Assembly: GCA_018335615.1 (NCBI GenBank)
Contig: JAGXRS010000294.1
Location: 1-14,711, forward strand
Reading direction: 5' to 3'
Source of the DNA: Hydrogenophaga sp.
GTDB taxonomy: Bacteria > Pseudomonadota > Gammaproteobacteria > Burkholderiales > Burkholderiaceae_C
Length of the DNA: 14,711 nt
The notes beneath the pieces are model-generated. The model had not been told where the DNA came from. It was given only the letters and a program-made list of their open reading frames with translations, and ran no database searches. The translations under genes were made by a program, and so were the position numbers. This document shows, piece after piece, positions 7,352 to 14,417 of the stretch (positions within the stretch are counted from its first letter, which is position 1; each line of letters opens with the position of its first letter).

Positions 7352-8037
7352 GTGCGCTGGTGCATGCTCCCCGGATTGCGCTGGTGCACGCGCTGGCGCA
7401 GTCGGTGGCGCCCATCAACGAGGCGCTCGCCCGTGAGTGGCCCGAGGCGCAGCGCATGAACCTGCTGGACGACAGCCTGTCGGCCGATCTCGCCCGTTCG
7501 CTGGCGGCCGATGGGAACGGTCTGGACCCCGCCATGCACCAGCGCTTCGAGACCCTGGCCGCCTACGCTGAGGGAACGGGGGCACAGGCCATCCTGTTCA
7601 CCTGCTCGGCCTTCGGGCCGTGCATCGACGCGGTGGCAGCCCGGCGTCCCCACCTGCCGGTGCTCAAACCCAACGAAGCCATGGTGGCCGAGGCGGTGGC
7701 CAGCGGTGCGCGCGTCGGGCTGGTGGCCACGTTCGCGCCCACGCTGGCGTCCATGCCGGCCGAGTTCCCCGCGGGGGTGCAGTTGCGTACCGCGCTGGCC
7801 GAGGGGGCGCTCGAATCGCTTGAACGCGGCGACACCGCCGGCCACGATGCGCGGGCGGTGGAGGCGGCGCGAGCGCTGGCGGCCGAGGGCTGCACCGTCA
7901 TCGCGCTGGCGCAGTTCAGCCTGGCCCGAGCCCGGGTGGCGGTCGAGCAGGCGCTGGGTCTGCGGGTGCTGACGACGCCCGACAGCGCGGTCCGATTGCT
8001 GCGTCGGCAACTGAGCGCCCAGGGTCCCGGAGGGTAG
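7348..8037 (+). CDS. Asp/Glu racemase superfamily protein, atypical active site
   Basis: The protein has 229 residues from the ATG at 7348, which overlaps the permease stop as ATGA. There is no Shine-Dalgarno sequence, so translation is probably coupled to the permease. Longer in-frame starts upstream lie inside the permease gene and are not needed. The fold has two similar halves: ILFTCSAFGPCIDAV (Cys86) carries the first catalytic cysteine position, and EGCTVIALAQFSLARARVAVE aligns with the second. Where racemases have Cys-Thr, this protein has Gln189-Phe190; the nearest cysteine is Cys182, seven residues earlier. It may therefore be a one-cysteine isomerase, decarboxylase or other enzyme in the superfamily instead of a two-base racemase. 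Its position suggests action on the compound imported by the TRAP system. Confidence 0.8.
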   Translation: MSALVHAPRIALVHALAQSVAPINEALAREWPEAQRMNLLDDSLSADLARSLAADGNGLDPAMHQRFETLAAYAEGTGAQAILFTCSAFGPCIDAVAARRPHLPVLKPNEAMVAEAVASGARVGLVATFAPTLASMPAEFPAGVQLRTALAEGALESLERGDTAGHDARAVEAARALAAEGCTVIALAQFSLARARVAVEQALGLRVLTTPDSAVRLLRRQLSAQGPGG

Positions 8038-8049
8038 GGCGTCACCGGC

Positions 8050-8055
8050 TACAAT
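8050..8055 (+). promoter_or_regulatory. Candidate -10 element (GGCTACAATCC context) upstream of tRNA-Leu
   Basis: TACAAT (8050-8055, 5/6 to consensus) lies 13 bases after the racemase-like stop. No good -35 element is seen at the right spacing, where the sequence is GC-rich. It would give a leader of about 70 bases before the tRNA. No terminator is visible between the racemase-like gene and the tRNA, so read-through is also possible. Confidence 0.3.
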
Positions 8056-8132
8056 CCCAGGTTGCCAAAAAGCGGAATTGCCTGGCAGACGGTGCCCACG
8101 GCACTCCGGTCGGGCAAGCGCTAGAAACAGGC

Positions 8133-8219
8133 GCGCGGGTGGCGAAATTGGTAGACGCACCAGGTTTAGGTCCTGACGTCCGCAAGGACGTGCCGGTTCG
8201 AGTCCGGCCCCGCGCACCA
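8133..8219 (+). tRNA. tRNA-Leu (anticodon UAG)
   Basis: The 87-base gene includes the encoded CCA. The acceptor arm GCGCGGG pairs perfectly with CCCGCGC. The D-arm GCG...CGC is present, and the anticodon loop TTTAGGT gives TAG, reading CUN leucine codons. A long variable arm (CGTCC-GCAA-GGACG) marks the class II tRNA, and the T-arm GCCGG-TTCGAGT-CCGGC is perfect. The outermost anticodon-stem pair is C opposite A, unless that A extends the variable stem. tig starts 67 bases downstream without an intervening terminator. Confidence 0.97.
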
Positions 8220-8241
8220 CCTCACAGATGACTGTTTTCCG

Positions 8242-8266
8242 GGTCAGCCAGACAAGCTGGATGACC
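8242..8266 (+). other. Stem-loop in the tig leader
   Basis: GGTCA-G-CCAG (8242-8251) pairs with CTGG-A-TGACC (8257-8266) around an ACAAG loop: nine pairs with one G/A mismatch. No T-run follows, so it is not a terminator. It lies between the tRNA-Leu 3' end and the tig ribosome site and may mark or protect a processed mRNA 5' end. Confidence 0.45.
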
Positions 8267-8286
8267 GCCCCACCTTTGGAGAGACC

Positions 8287-9597
8287 ATGACCGTGACCGT
8301 TGAAACCCTGGAAAAACTCGAACGCAAGATCACGCTCACGCTGCCTGCTGAAGTGATCCAGAGCGAAGTGTCCAAGCGCCTCAAGCGCCTGGCGCGCGAT
8401 GTGAAGATGGATGGTTTCCGTCCCGGCAAGGTGCCCATGAACGTCGTCGCCCAGCGCTACGGCTACTCGGTGCACTACGAAGTCATGAACGACAAGGTGG
8501 GCGAGGCCTTCGCCACTGCCGCCAACGAAGCGCAGCTGCGCGTGGCCGGTCAGCCCAAGATCACCGAGAAGGAAGATGCGCCCGAAGGTCAGCTGGCCTT
8601 TGACGCCGTGTTCGAGGTCTACCCGGAAGTGAAGATCGGTGACCTGACCACCGCCGAGATCGAGAAAGTCTCCACAGAGGTCACCGACGCTGCGATCGAC
8701 CGCACGCTGGACATCCTGCGCAAGCAGCGCCGCACCTTTGCCCAACGTGCCGCGGACGAAGCTGCGCAGGACGGCGACCGCGTGACCATCGACTTCGCTG
8801 GCAAGATCGACGGCGAGCCGTTCGAAGGCGGCAAGGCCGAAGGCTTCCAGTTCATCGTGGGCGACGGCCAGATGCTCAAGGAATTCGAGGACGCGGTGCG
8901 CGGCATGAAGTCGGGCGAGTCCAAGACCTTCCCCCTAGCCTTCCCGGAAGACTACCACGGCAAGGACGTGGCCGGCAAGACCGCCGACTTCCTCGTCACC
9001 GTGAACAAGATCGAAGCGGCCAACCTGCCCGAGGTGGACGAGGCTTTTGCCCAGTCGCTCGGCATTGCCGACGCCACGGTGGACGGCCTGCGCGCCGACA
9101 TCCGCAAGAACCTGGAACGCGAAGTCAAGTTCCGTGTGTTGGCCCGCAACAAGCAGGCTTCGATGGACGCGCTGGCCGCCAAGGCCGAGCTGGACCTGCC
9201 GAAGTCGGTCGTCCAGGCCGAACTCGACCGCCTGGTGGAAGGCGCCCGCGCCGACCTGAAGCAGCGCGGCGTGAAAGACGCCGAGAAGGCGCCGATCCCC
9301 GAAGACCTGTTCCGCCCGCAGGCCGAGCGCCGCGTGCGCCTGGGCCTGGTGGTGGCCGAGCTCGTCCGTGCCAACGAACTGCACGCCAAGCCCGAGCAGA
9401 TCAAGGCCCACATCGAAGAGCTGGCCGCCTCCTACGAGAAGCCGGCCGACGTGGTGCGCTGGTACACCAGCGACAACCGCCGCATGGCCGAGGTCGAGGC
9501 CATCGTGATCGAGAACAATGTGAGCGAATTCGTGCTGTCGCAGGCCAAAGTCACGGAAAAATCCGTCGCTTTCGACGAGCTGATGGGTCAGTCCTGA
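8287..9597 (+). CDS. tig: Trigger factor, ribosome-associated chaperone and peptidyl-prolyl isomerase
   Basis: The protein has 436 residues, the standard length (E. coli 432). Trigger factor sits at the ribosomal exit tunnel and shields nascent chains. The N-terminal domain (about 1-115) carries the ribosome-docking signature GFRPGKVP at residues 43-50. An FKBP-type isomerase domain follows (about 159-245: QDGDRVTIDFAGKIDGEPFEGG, then GMKSGESKTFPLAFPEDYHG). The C-terminal arm domain (about 250-436) ends with KVTEKSVAFDELMGQ, as in close relatives. ATG 8287 has a GGAGAG ribosome site just upstream. The gene follows tRNA-Leu by 67 bases and is closed by a strong terminator, so tRNA-Leu and tig may share a transcript. 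Confidence 0.98.
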   Translation: MTVTVETLEKLERKITLTLPAEVIQSEVSKRLKRLARDVKMDGFRPGKVPMNVVAQRYGYSVHYEVMNDKVGEAFATAANEAQLRVAGQPKITEKEDAPEGQLAFDAVFEVYPEVKIGDLTTAEIEKVSTEVTDAAIDRTLDILRKQRRTFAQRAADEAAQDGDRVTIDFAGKIDGEPFEGGKAEGFQFIVGDGQMLKEFEDAVRGMKSGESKTFPLAFPEDYHGKDVAGKTADFLVTVNKIEAANLPEVDEAFAQSLGIADATVDGLRADIRKNLEREVKFRVLARNKQASMDALAAKAELDLPKSVVQAELDRLVEGARADLKQRGVKDAEKAPIPEDLFRPQAERRVRLGLVVAELVRANELHAKPEQIKAHIEELAASYEKPADVVRWYTSDNRRMAEVEAIVIENNVSEFVLSQAKVTEKSVAFDELMGQS

Positions 9598-9661
9598 CCT
9601 GGCCTCCCGTGATGGGTGACCGTCTTCGGTCCCCCCGCTCGGGATCTGCCTGGACATGATC

Positions 9662-9686
9662 AAGGGCGGACTTCCGCCCTTTTTTT
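9662..9686 (+). terminator. Intrinsic terminator after tig
   Basis: AAGGGCGG (9662-9669) and CCGCCCTT (9674-9681) form a perfect 8-bp stem with an ACTT tetraloop, running into seven T's (9680-9686). It lies 65 bases after the tig stop and separates tig from clpP, which therefore needs its own promoter in 9687-9800. Confidence 0.92.
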
Positions 9687-9766
9687 CGCTCTGCGCTTGC
9701 CTTTTGCGGCGACTGCGCCATATGCGGTCAGGCGAGAGGCCGCACCGACCATAGGGCACCCCCGGG

Positions 9767-9797
9767 TTGGTTACAGTAGCGTCACAGTGACTATTCA
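9767..9797 (+). promoter_or_regulatory. Weak candidate clpP promoter region with an 11-bp palindrome
   Basis: A promoter must lie between the tig terminator and clpP. The best I can find is TTGGTT (9767-9772) and TATTCA (9792-9797), spaced 19 bases, which is longer than ideal. Inside the spacer is the perfect palindrome GTCAC-A-GTGAC (9781-9791), a possible protein-binding site. I see no clear heat-shock sigma-32 match (CTTGAA...CCCCAT). Confidence 0.3.
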
Positions 9798-9813
9798 ATA
9801 CACGGAGAATTGC

Positions 9814-10431
9814 ATGAGCGCAATGGACATTCAGGGCCTGGGCATGGTGCCTATGGTGATCGAGCAGTCGGGCCGCGGCGAGCGGGCCTACGACATCTAT
9901 TCGCGCCTGCTCAAGGAACGCGTCATCTTTCTGGTTGGCCCGGTCAATGACCAGTCGGCCAACTTGGTGGTGGCGCAGCTGCTCTTCCTGGAAAGCGAAA
10001 ATCCGGACAAGGACATTTCGTTCTACATCAACTCACCCGGCGGTTCGGTGAGCGCCGGCATGGCAATTTTCGACACGATGAACTTCATCAAGTGCGACGT
10101 GTCTACCCTGTGCATTGGCATGGCGGCGAGCATGGGCGCGTTCCTGCTGTCGGCGGGTGCCAAGGGCAAGCGTTTCGCTCTGCCCAACTCAAAAGTGATG
10201 ATCCACCAGCCGCTGGGCGGCTCGCAGGGCCAGGCCACGGAGATCGAGATCCATGCCCGCGAAATTCTCAAAACCCGCGCCCAGCTCAACCGCATCCTGG
10301 CCGAGCGCACCGGCCAGCCGCTGGAGCGTATCGAACGCGACACCGAGCGCGACTACTACCTCACCGCTGAAGAATCGGCCGCTTACGGCCTGATCGACAA
10401 GGTGATCGACAAGCGTCCCGGGGTTGCCTGA
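9814..10431 (+). CDS. clpP: ATP-dependent Clp protease proteolytic subunit ClpP
   Basis: The protein has 205 residues from ATG 9814, chosen because GGAG lies six bases upstream; the frame stays open further upstream but only into the intergenic leader. ClpP is the serine peptidase barrel (two heptameric rings) that receives unfolded chains from ClpX or ClpA. The catalytic triad is intact: Ser106 in GMAASMGAF, His131 in MIHQPLGG and Asp180 in ERDYYL. The oxyanion/handle signature YINSPGGSVSAGMAIFDTM is at 71-89. The first residues (MSAMDIQGLGMVPMVIEQSGRGERAYDIYSRLL) include a short N-terminal stretch that is probably removed by self-processing. clpX follows after 151 bases and lon after that, the common proteobacterial order. 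Confidence 0.98.
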   Translation: MSAMDIQGLGMVPMVIEQSGRGERAYDIYSRLLKERVIFLVGPVNDQSANLVVAQLLFLESENPDKDISFYINSPGGSVSAGMAIFDTMNFIKCDVSTLCIGMAASMGAFLLSAGAKGKRFALPNSKVMIHQPLGGSQGQATEIEIHAREILKTRAQLNRILAERTGQPLERIERDTERDYYLTAEESAAYGLIDKVIDKRPGVA

Positions 10432-10474
10432 AGCGGCTCTGTTGCGCACGCCGGTTCAGGCCACAGACCCTCCA

Positions 10475-10516
10475 AAGCCCGGGATTGAGGCGCTCAGGCG
10501 TCCCAATCCCGGGTTT
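10475..10516 (+). terminator. Strong stem-loop between clpP and clpX (partial terminator or mRNA end)
   Basis: CCCGGGATTG (10478-10487) pairs perfectly with CAATCCCGGG (10504-10513), and the outer AAG/TTT adds three more pairs including one G-T wobble. A smaller inner stem can form in the 16-base loop. Only three T's follow before GGCGCC, so full termination is doubtful; partial termination or protection of the clpP 3' end is likely. Confidence 0.55.
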
Positions 10517-10542
10517 GGCGCCTTCTCTGCTTGAACTATCAT
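10515..10542 (+). promoter_or_regulatory. Candidate clpX promoter overlapping the stem-loop's 3' edge
   Basis: TTGGCG (10515-10520, 4/6) and TATCAT (10537-10542, 5/6) are spaced by 16 bases. Transcription would begin about 34 bases before the clpX ATG. An alternative reading uses the CTTGAAC at 10530-10536 as a heat-shock-like -35, but no matching -10 was found. Confidence 0.4.
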
Positions 10543-10582
10543 CGTTGCAATCTGCATTCCCGCGTCACCGACGGAAAGAACC

Positions 10583-11848
10583 ATGGCCGATAAAAAAGGC
10601 GCATCCAGCGAAAAAGCACTCTACTGCTCGTTCTGTGGCAAGAGTCAGCACGAGGTCAAGAAGCTGATCGCCGGCCCCTCGGTGTTCATCTGCGACGAGT
10701 GCATCGACCTCTGCAACGACATCATCCGTGACGAATTGCCCGGTCTCGAATCGGTCAAGGCGTCGGGCGACGATGTGCCGACCCCGGCCGAGCTGAAATC
10801 GAACCTCGACAACTACGTCATTGGTCAGGACTCCGCCAAGCGGGCCTTGGCCGTCGCGGTCTACAACCACTACAAGCGGCTGCGCCACAAGGCGGGGGCC
10901 CGCAAGGACGACGTCGAGCTCGCCAAGAGCAACATCCTGTTGATCGGCCCCACCGGCTCGGGCAAGACCCTGCTGGCGCAGACCATGGCGCGCATGCTCA
11001 ATGTGCCCTTTGTCATGGCCGATGCCACCACCCTGACCGAAGCCGGTTACGTGGGCGAAGACGTCGAGAATATCGTGGCCAAGCTGCTGCAAAGCTGCAA
11101 CTACGACGTCGAACGCGCCCAGCAGGGCATCGTCTACATCGACGAGATCGACAAGATCACCCGCAAGTCCGACAACCCGTCCATCACCCGCGACGTGTCG
11201 GGCGAGGGCGTGCAGCAGGCCTTGCTCAAGCTGGTCGAGGGCACCATGGCGTCCGTGCCCCCGCAAGGTGGGCGCAAGCACCCCAACCAGGACTTCCTGC
11301 AGGTGGACACCACCAACATCCTGTTCATCTGTGGCGGGGCTTTCGCCGGACTCGAAAAAATCATCGAGAACCGCACGGAGGCGTCCGGCATGGGCTTCGG
11401 CGCGGTCGTCAAGAGCAAGAAGCAGCGCAGCATCACCGATTCGTTCAAGGAAATCGAGCCCGAAGACCTGATCAAGTTCGGGCTGATCCCCGAGCTGGTA
11501 GGCCGTGTTCCCGTGATTGCGGCGCTGGCCGAACTGAGCGAAGACGCCCTGGTCGAGATTCTGACCGAGCCCAAGAATGCCGTGGTCAAGCAGTTTGCCA
11601 AGCTCCTGGCCATGGAGGGCGCTGAGCTGGAAGTCCGGCCCGCGGCGCTGAAGGCGATTGCCCGCAAGGCCCTGGCCCGCAAGACCGGTGCCCGTGGCTT
11701 GCGCTCCATACTGGAAAACGCGCTGATCGACACCATGTTCGATCTGCCCGGCATGAGCAATGTCGAGAAGGTGGTGGTGGATGAGCCGACCATCGATGAA
11801 AACAAGCCCCCCCTGCTGGTGTACCGCGAAGCGGCCAAGCAGGCCTGA
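10583..11848 (+). CDS. clpX: ATP-dependent Clp protease ATP-binding subunit ClpX
   Basis: The protein has 421 residues, normal for the family. ClpX is a hexameric AAA+ unfoldase that recognises tagged substrates and feeds them into ClpP. The N-terminal zinc-binding domain has Cys15, Cys18, Cys37 and Cys40 (CSFC and CDEC). The ATPase core shows Walker A GPTGSGKT at 122-129, the pore loop Tyr156-Val157-Gly158 (GYVGED), Walker B with Asp187-Glu188 (VYIDEIDK), the RKH loop in GGRKHPNQDF, and a sensor-2 GARGLRSILE region. The ClpP-docking tripeptide is Met270-Gly-Phe, whereas E. coli has Ile-Gly-Phe. ATG 10583 has GGAAAGAA just upstream. Stem-loops flank the gene on both sides. Confidence 0.98.
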   Translation: MADKKGASSEKALYCSFCGKSQHEVKKLIAGPSVFICDECIDLCNDIIRDELPGLESVKASGDDVPTPAELKSNLDNYVIGQDSAKRALAVAVYNHYKRLRHKAGARKDDVELAKSNILLIGPTGSGKTLLAQTMARMLNVPFVMADATTLTEAGYVGEDVENIVAKLLQSCNYDVERAQQGIVYIDEIDKITRKSDNPSITRDVSGEGVQQALLKLVEGTMASVPPQGGRKHPNQDFLQVDTTNILFICGGAFAGLEKIIENRTEASGMGFGAVVKSKKQRSITDSFKEIEPEDLIKFGLIPELVGRVPVIAALAELSEDALVEILTEPKNAVVKQFAKLLAMEGAELEVRPAALKAIARKALARKTGARGLRSILENALIDTMFDLPGMSNVEKVVVDEPTIDENKPPLLVYREAAKQA

Positions 11849-11887
11849 CGGTTCGCTGCGGCGGGCCGGCGAAACACGTTGAAGTTC

Positions 11888-11929
11888 TTGATGCGTCCGG
11901 CTCGCACCGTGCGCATCAACTCCCTTTTT
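11888..11929 (+). terminator. Stem-loop followed by T-run between clpX and lon
   Basis: TTGATGCG (11888-11895) pairs perfectly with CGCATCAA (11912-11919), with an inner CGG/CCG stem around a CTCGCA loop. Five T's (11925-11929) follow after a five-base gap. The delayed T-run makes a weak or conditional terminator more likely than a complete one. It starts 40 bases after the clpX stop. Confidence 0.5.
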
Positions 11930-11956
11930 CGATCTTTCCGATCTTCCCGATTTTCC
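11930..11956 (+). repeat. Three 9-base tandem units in the lon leader
   Basis: CGATCTTTC (11930-11938), CGATCTTCC (11939-11947) and CGATTTTCC (11948-11956) follow each other, and a fourth, degraded unit starts with CGAGG and carries the lon ribosome site. The array lies directly after the T-run of the preceding stem-loop and ends 10 bases before the start codon. Confidence 0.7.
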
Positions 11957-11966
11957 CGAGGTTGAA

Positions 11967-14399
11967 ATGTCCGGACAAACCCCCTTGCCCAGCACACCGG
12001 TGGACCTCCCCCTCTTGCCCTTGCGCGACGTGGTGGTGTTCCCGCACATGGTGATCCCCCTGTTCGTGGGGCGCCCCAAGAGCATCAAGGCGCTTGAGTC
12101 CGCCATGGAGGCCGAGCGACGCATCATGCTGGTGGCGCAGAAAGCCGCCGCCAAGGACGAACCCTCGACCGACGACATGTTCGAGATGGGTTGCGTCGCC
12201 ACCATCCTGCAAATGCTGAAACTGCCCGACGGCACCGTGAAGGTGCTGGTGGAGGGCGTGCAGCGCGCCAAGGTGCTGTCCATCAAAGACGGCGAAAGCC
12301 ACTTTGTGGCCAGCGTCACCCCGGTCGATCCCGCGGTCGAGCGTGCCGACATGCAGTCCACCGAACTGGAGGCCCTGCGCCGCGCGGTGATGCAGCAGTT
12401 TGACCAGTACGTCAAGCTCAACAAGAAGATCCCTTCGGAAATCCTCACCTCGATCAGCAGCATCGACGACCCGGGTCGCCTGGCCGACACCATCGCTGCG
12501 CACCTGCCGCTCAAGCTCGAGTCCAAGCAGGTGGTGCTGGATCTGGACCCGGTCAACAAGCGGCTGGAGAACCTGTTCGAGCAGCTGGAGCGCGAGGTGG
12601 ACATCCTCAACGTGGACAAGAAAATCCGCGGTCGCGTCAAGCGGCAGATGGAGAAGAACCAGCGCGACTTCTACCTGAACGAACAGGTCAAGGCGATCCA
12701 GAAAGAGCTGGGCGAAGGCGAAGAGGGCGCGGACATCGAAGAGATCGAGAAGAAGATCAAGCTCGCCAAGATGCCCGCCGAAGCCCGCAAAAAGGCCGAC
12801 GCCGAGTTCAAGAAACTCAAGCTGATGTCGCCCATGTCGGCCGAGGCCACGGTGGTGCGCAACTACATCGACGCCCTGGTGGCACTGCCCTGGGCCAAGA
12901 AGACCAAGATCAAGCACGATCTGGCGCACGCCGAGCAGGTGCTCAATGAAGACCACTACGGTCTGGACAAGGTCAAGGACCGCATCCTCGAATATCTTGC
13001 GGTGCAGCAGCGCGTGGACAAGGTCAAGGCGCCCATCCTGTGCCTGGTCGGCCCGCCGGGCGTGGGCAAGACCTCGCTCGGCCAGTCGGTGGCCAAGGCC
13101 ACCGGGCGCAAATACGTGCGCATGGCCCTGGGCGGCATGCGCGACGAGGCAGAGATCCGCGGCCACCGCCGCACCTACATCGGCGCCATGCCGGGCAAGG
13201 TGCTGCAGAGCCTGTCCAAGGTCGGCACGCGCAACCCGCTGTTCCTGCTCGACGAAATCGACAAGCTGGGCACCGACTTTCGCGGCGACCCGTCGTCGGC
13301 GCTGTTGGAGGTGCTGGACCCCGAGCAGAACCACACCTTCGGTGACCATTATGTCGAGGTCGATTTCGACCTGTCCGACGTGATGTTCGTGGCGACGTCG
13401 AACTCGATGAACATCCCGCCGGCGCTGCTGGACCGGATGGAGGTGATCCGCCTGTCGGGCTACACCGAGGACGAGAAGACCAACATCGCCATGCGCTACC
13501 TGCTGCCCAAGCAGCTGAAGAACAACGGCATCCGCGAAGGCGAGATGGCGGTGCAGGAAGACGCGGTGCGTGACATCGTGCGCTACTACACCCGCGAGGC
13601 CGGTGTGCGTTCGCTGGAGCGTGAACTCTCCAAGATCTGCCGCAAGGTGGTCAAGGGCCTGCTCCTCAAGAAGTACGAGCCCACCGTGGTGGTGAGCGCC
13701 GAGAACCTCAGCGACTTCCTGGGTGTGCGCAAGTACAGCTACGGCCGCGCCGAGGCGCAGAACCAGGTCGGCCAGGTGGTCGGTCTGGCCTGGACCGAGG
13801 TCGGCGGCGATCTGCTCACCATCGAAGTGGCCATCATGTCGGGCAAGGGCGTCATCACGCGCACCGGCTCGCTGGGCGACGTCATGAAGGAGTCGGTCGA
13901 GGCCGCGCGCACCGTGGTGCGCAGCCGCGCCCGCATGCTGGGCATCAAGAACGAGCAGTTCGACAAGCACGACATCCACATCCACGTGCCCGACGGTGCA
14001 ACGCCCAAGGATGGCCCGAGTGCCGGTGCGGCCATGACGACGGCGCTGGTCTCCGCGATCACGGGTATTCCTGTGCGGGCCGATGTCGCGATGACGGGCG
14101 AGATCACCCTCCGCGGCGAGGTGACGGCGATCGGCGGGCTCAAGGAGAAGCTGCTGGCGGCGCTGCGCGGCGGCATCAAGACCGTGATCATTCCCGAAGA
14201 AAACGTCAAGGATCTGGCCGACATTCCGGACAACGTGAAGCAGGGCTTGGAGATCGTGCCGGTCAAGTGGATCGACAAGGTGCTGGCGATCGCGCTGGAG
14301 CGACAGCCCGTGCCGCTGACCGACGAAGAGGTGGCGGCGCAGCTGGCTGCGGCGGCGGCCCGTCCTGCCACCCCGGCACCCGATGCGGTGAAACACTGA
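11967..14399 (+). CDS. lon: ATP-dependent protease La (Lon)
   Basis: The protein has 810 residues, typical of LonA proteases (E. coli 784). Lon is a homohexameric cytoplasmic AAA+ serine protease that removes misfolded proteins and some short-lived regulators. The N-terminal substrate-binding domain (about 12-205) starts LPLLPLRDVVVFPHMVIPLFVGR, followed by a coiled stretch around REVDILNVDKKIRGRVKRQMEKNQRDFYLNEQ. The ATPase has Walker A GPPGVGKT at 362-369 and Walker B with Asp429-Glu430 (FLLDEIDK). The C-terminal protease domain holds the Ser685/Lys728 dyad (DGPSAGAAMTTAL and GGLKEKLLAALRGG). ATG 11967 has GAGG five bases upstream. The tail (AAQLAAAAARPATPAPDAVKH) is Ala/Pro-rich and probably disordered. 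Confidence 0.98.
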   Translation: MSGQTPLPSTPVDLPLLPLRDVVVFPHMVIPLFVGRPKSIKALESAMEAERRIMLVAQKAAAKDEPSTDDMFEMGCVATILQMLKLPDGTVKVLVEGVQRAKVLSIKDGESHFVASVTPVDPAVERADMQSTELEALRRAVMQQFDQYVKLNKKIPSEILTSISSIDDPGRLADTIAAHLPLKLESKQVVLDLDPVNKRLENLFEQLEREVDILNVDKKIRGRVKRQMEKNQRDFYLNEQVKAIQKELGEGEEGADIEEIEKKIKLAKMPAEARKKADAEFKKLKLMSPMSAEATVVRNYIDALVALPWAKKTKIKHDLAHAEQVLNEDHYGLDKVKDRILEYLAVQQRVDKVKAPILCLVGPPGVGKTSLGQSVAKATGRKYVRMALGGMRDEAEIRGHRRTYIGAMPGKVLQSLSKVGTRNPLFLLDEIDKLGTDFRGDPSSALLEVLDPEQNHTFGDHYVEVDFDLSDVMFVATSNSMNIPPALLDRMEVIRLSGYTEDEKTNIAMRYLLPKQLKNNGIREGEMAVQEDAVRDIVRYYTREAGVRSLERELSKICRKVVKGLLLKKYEPTVVVSAENLSDFLGVRKYSYGRAEAQNQVGQVVGLAWTEVGGDLLTIEVAIMSGKGVITRTGSLGDVMKESVEAARTVVRSRARMLGIKNEQFDKHDIHIHVPDGATPKDGPSAGAAMTTALVSAITGIPVRADVAMTGEITLRGEVTAIGGLKEKLLAALRGGIKTVIIPEENVKDLADIPDNVKQGLEIVPVKWIDKVLAIALERQPVPLTDEEVAAQLAAAAARPATPAPDAVKH

Positions 14400-14417
14400 T
14401 CAAAAATTTTCGGGGGC

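Noticed and set aside
8092..8104. GTGCC-CAC-GGCAC hairpin before tRNA-Leu as a terminator for the racemase-like gene
   Set aside because: Five pairs with a three-base loop and no T-run.
9616..9813. N-terminal extension of ClpP by 66 residues
   Set aside because: The extension would run through the tig terminator and leader; the ATG at 9814 has a good ribosome site and gives the standard ClpP length.
11879..11884. TTGAAG upstream of lon as a heat-shock sigma-32 -35 element
   Set aside because: No CCCCAT-like -10 at the expected distance; the bases also overlap the foot of the clpX-lon stem-loop region.
10565..12640. A 691-residue minus-strand open frame across clpX and the start of lon
   Set aside because: It spans two well-supported + strand genes and their leader, has no family resemblance, and its length follows from base composition.
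11916..14396. An 826-residue open frame on the minus strand across all of lon
   Set aside because: It is the antisense shadow of a high-GC gene: the translation is rich in His, Gln, Arg, Gly and Val with no recognisable domain, while the + strand encodes a complete Lon with all catalytic motifs.
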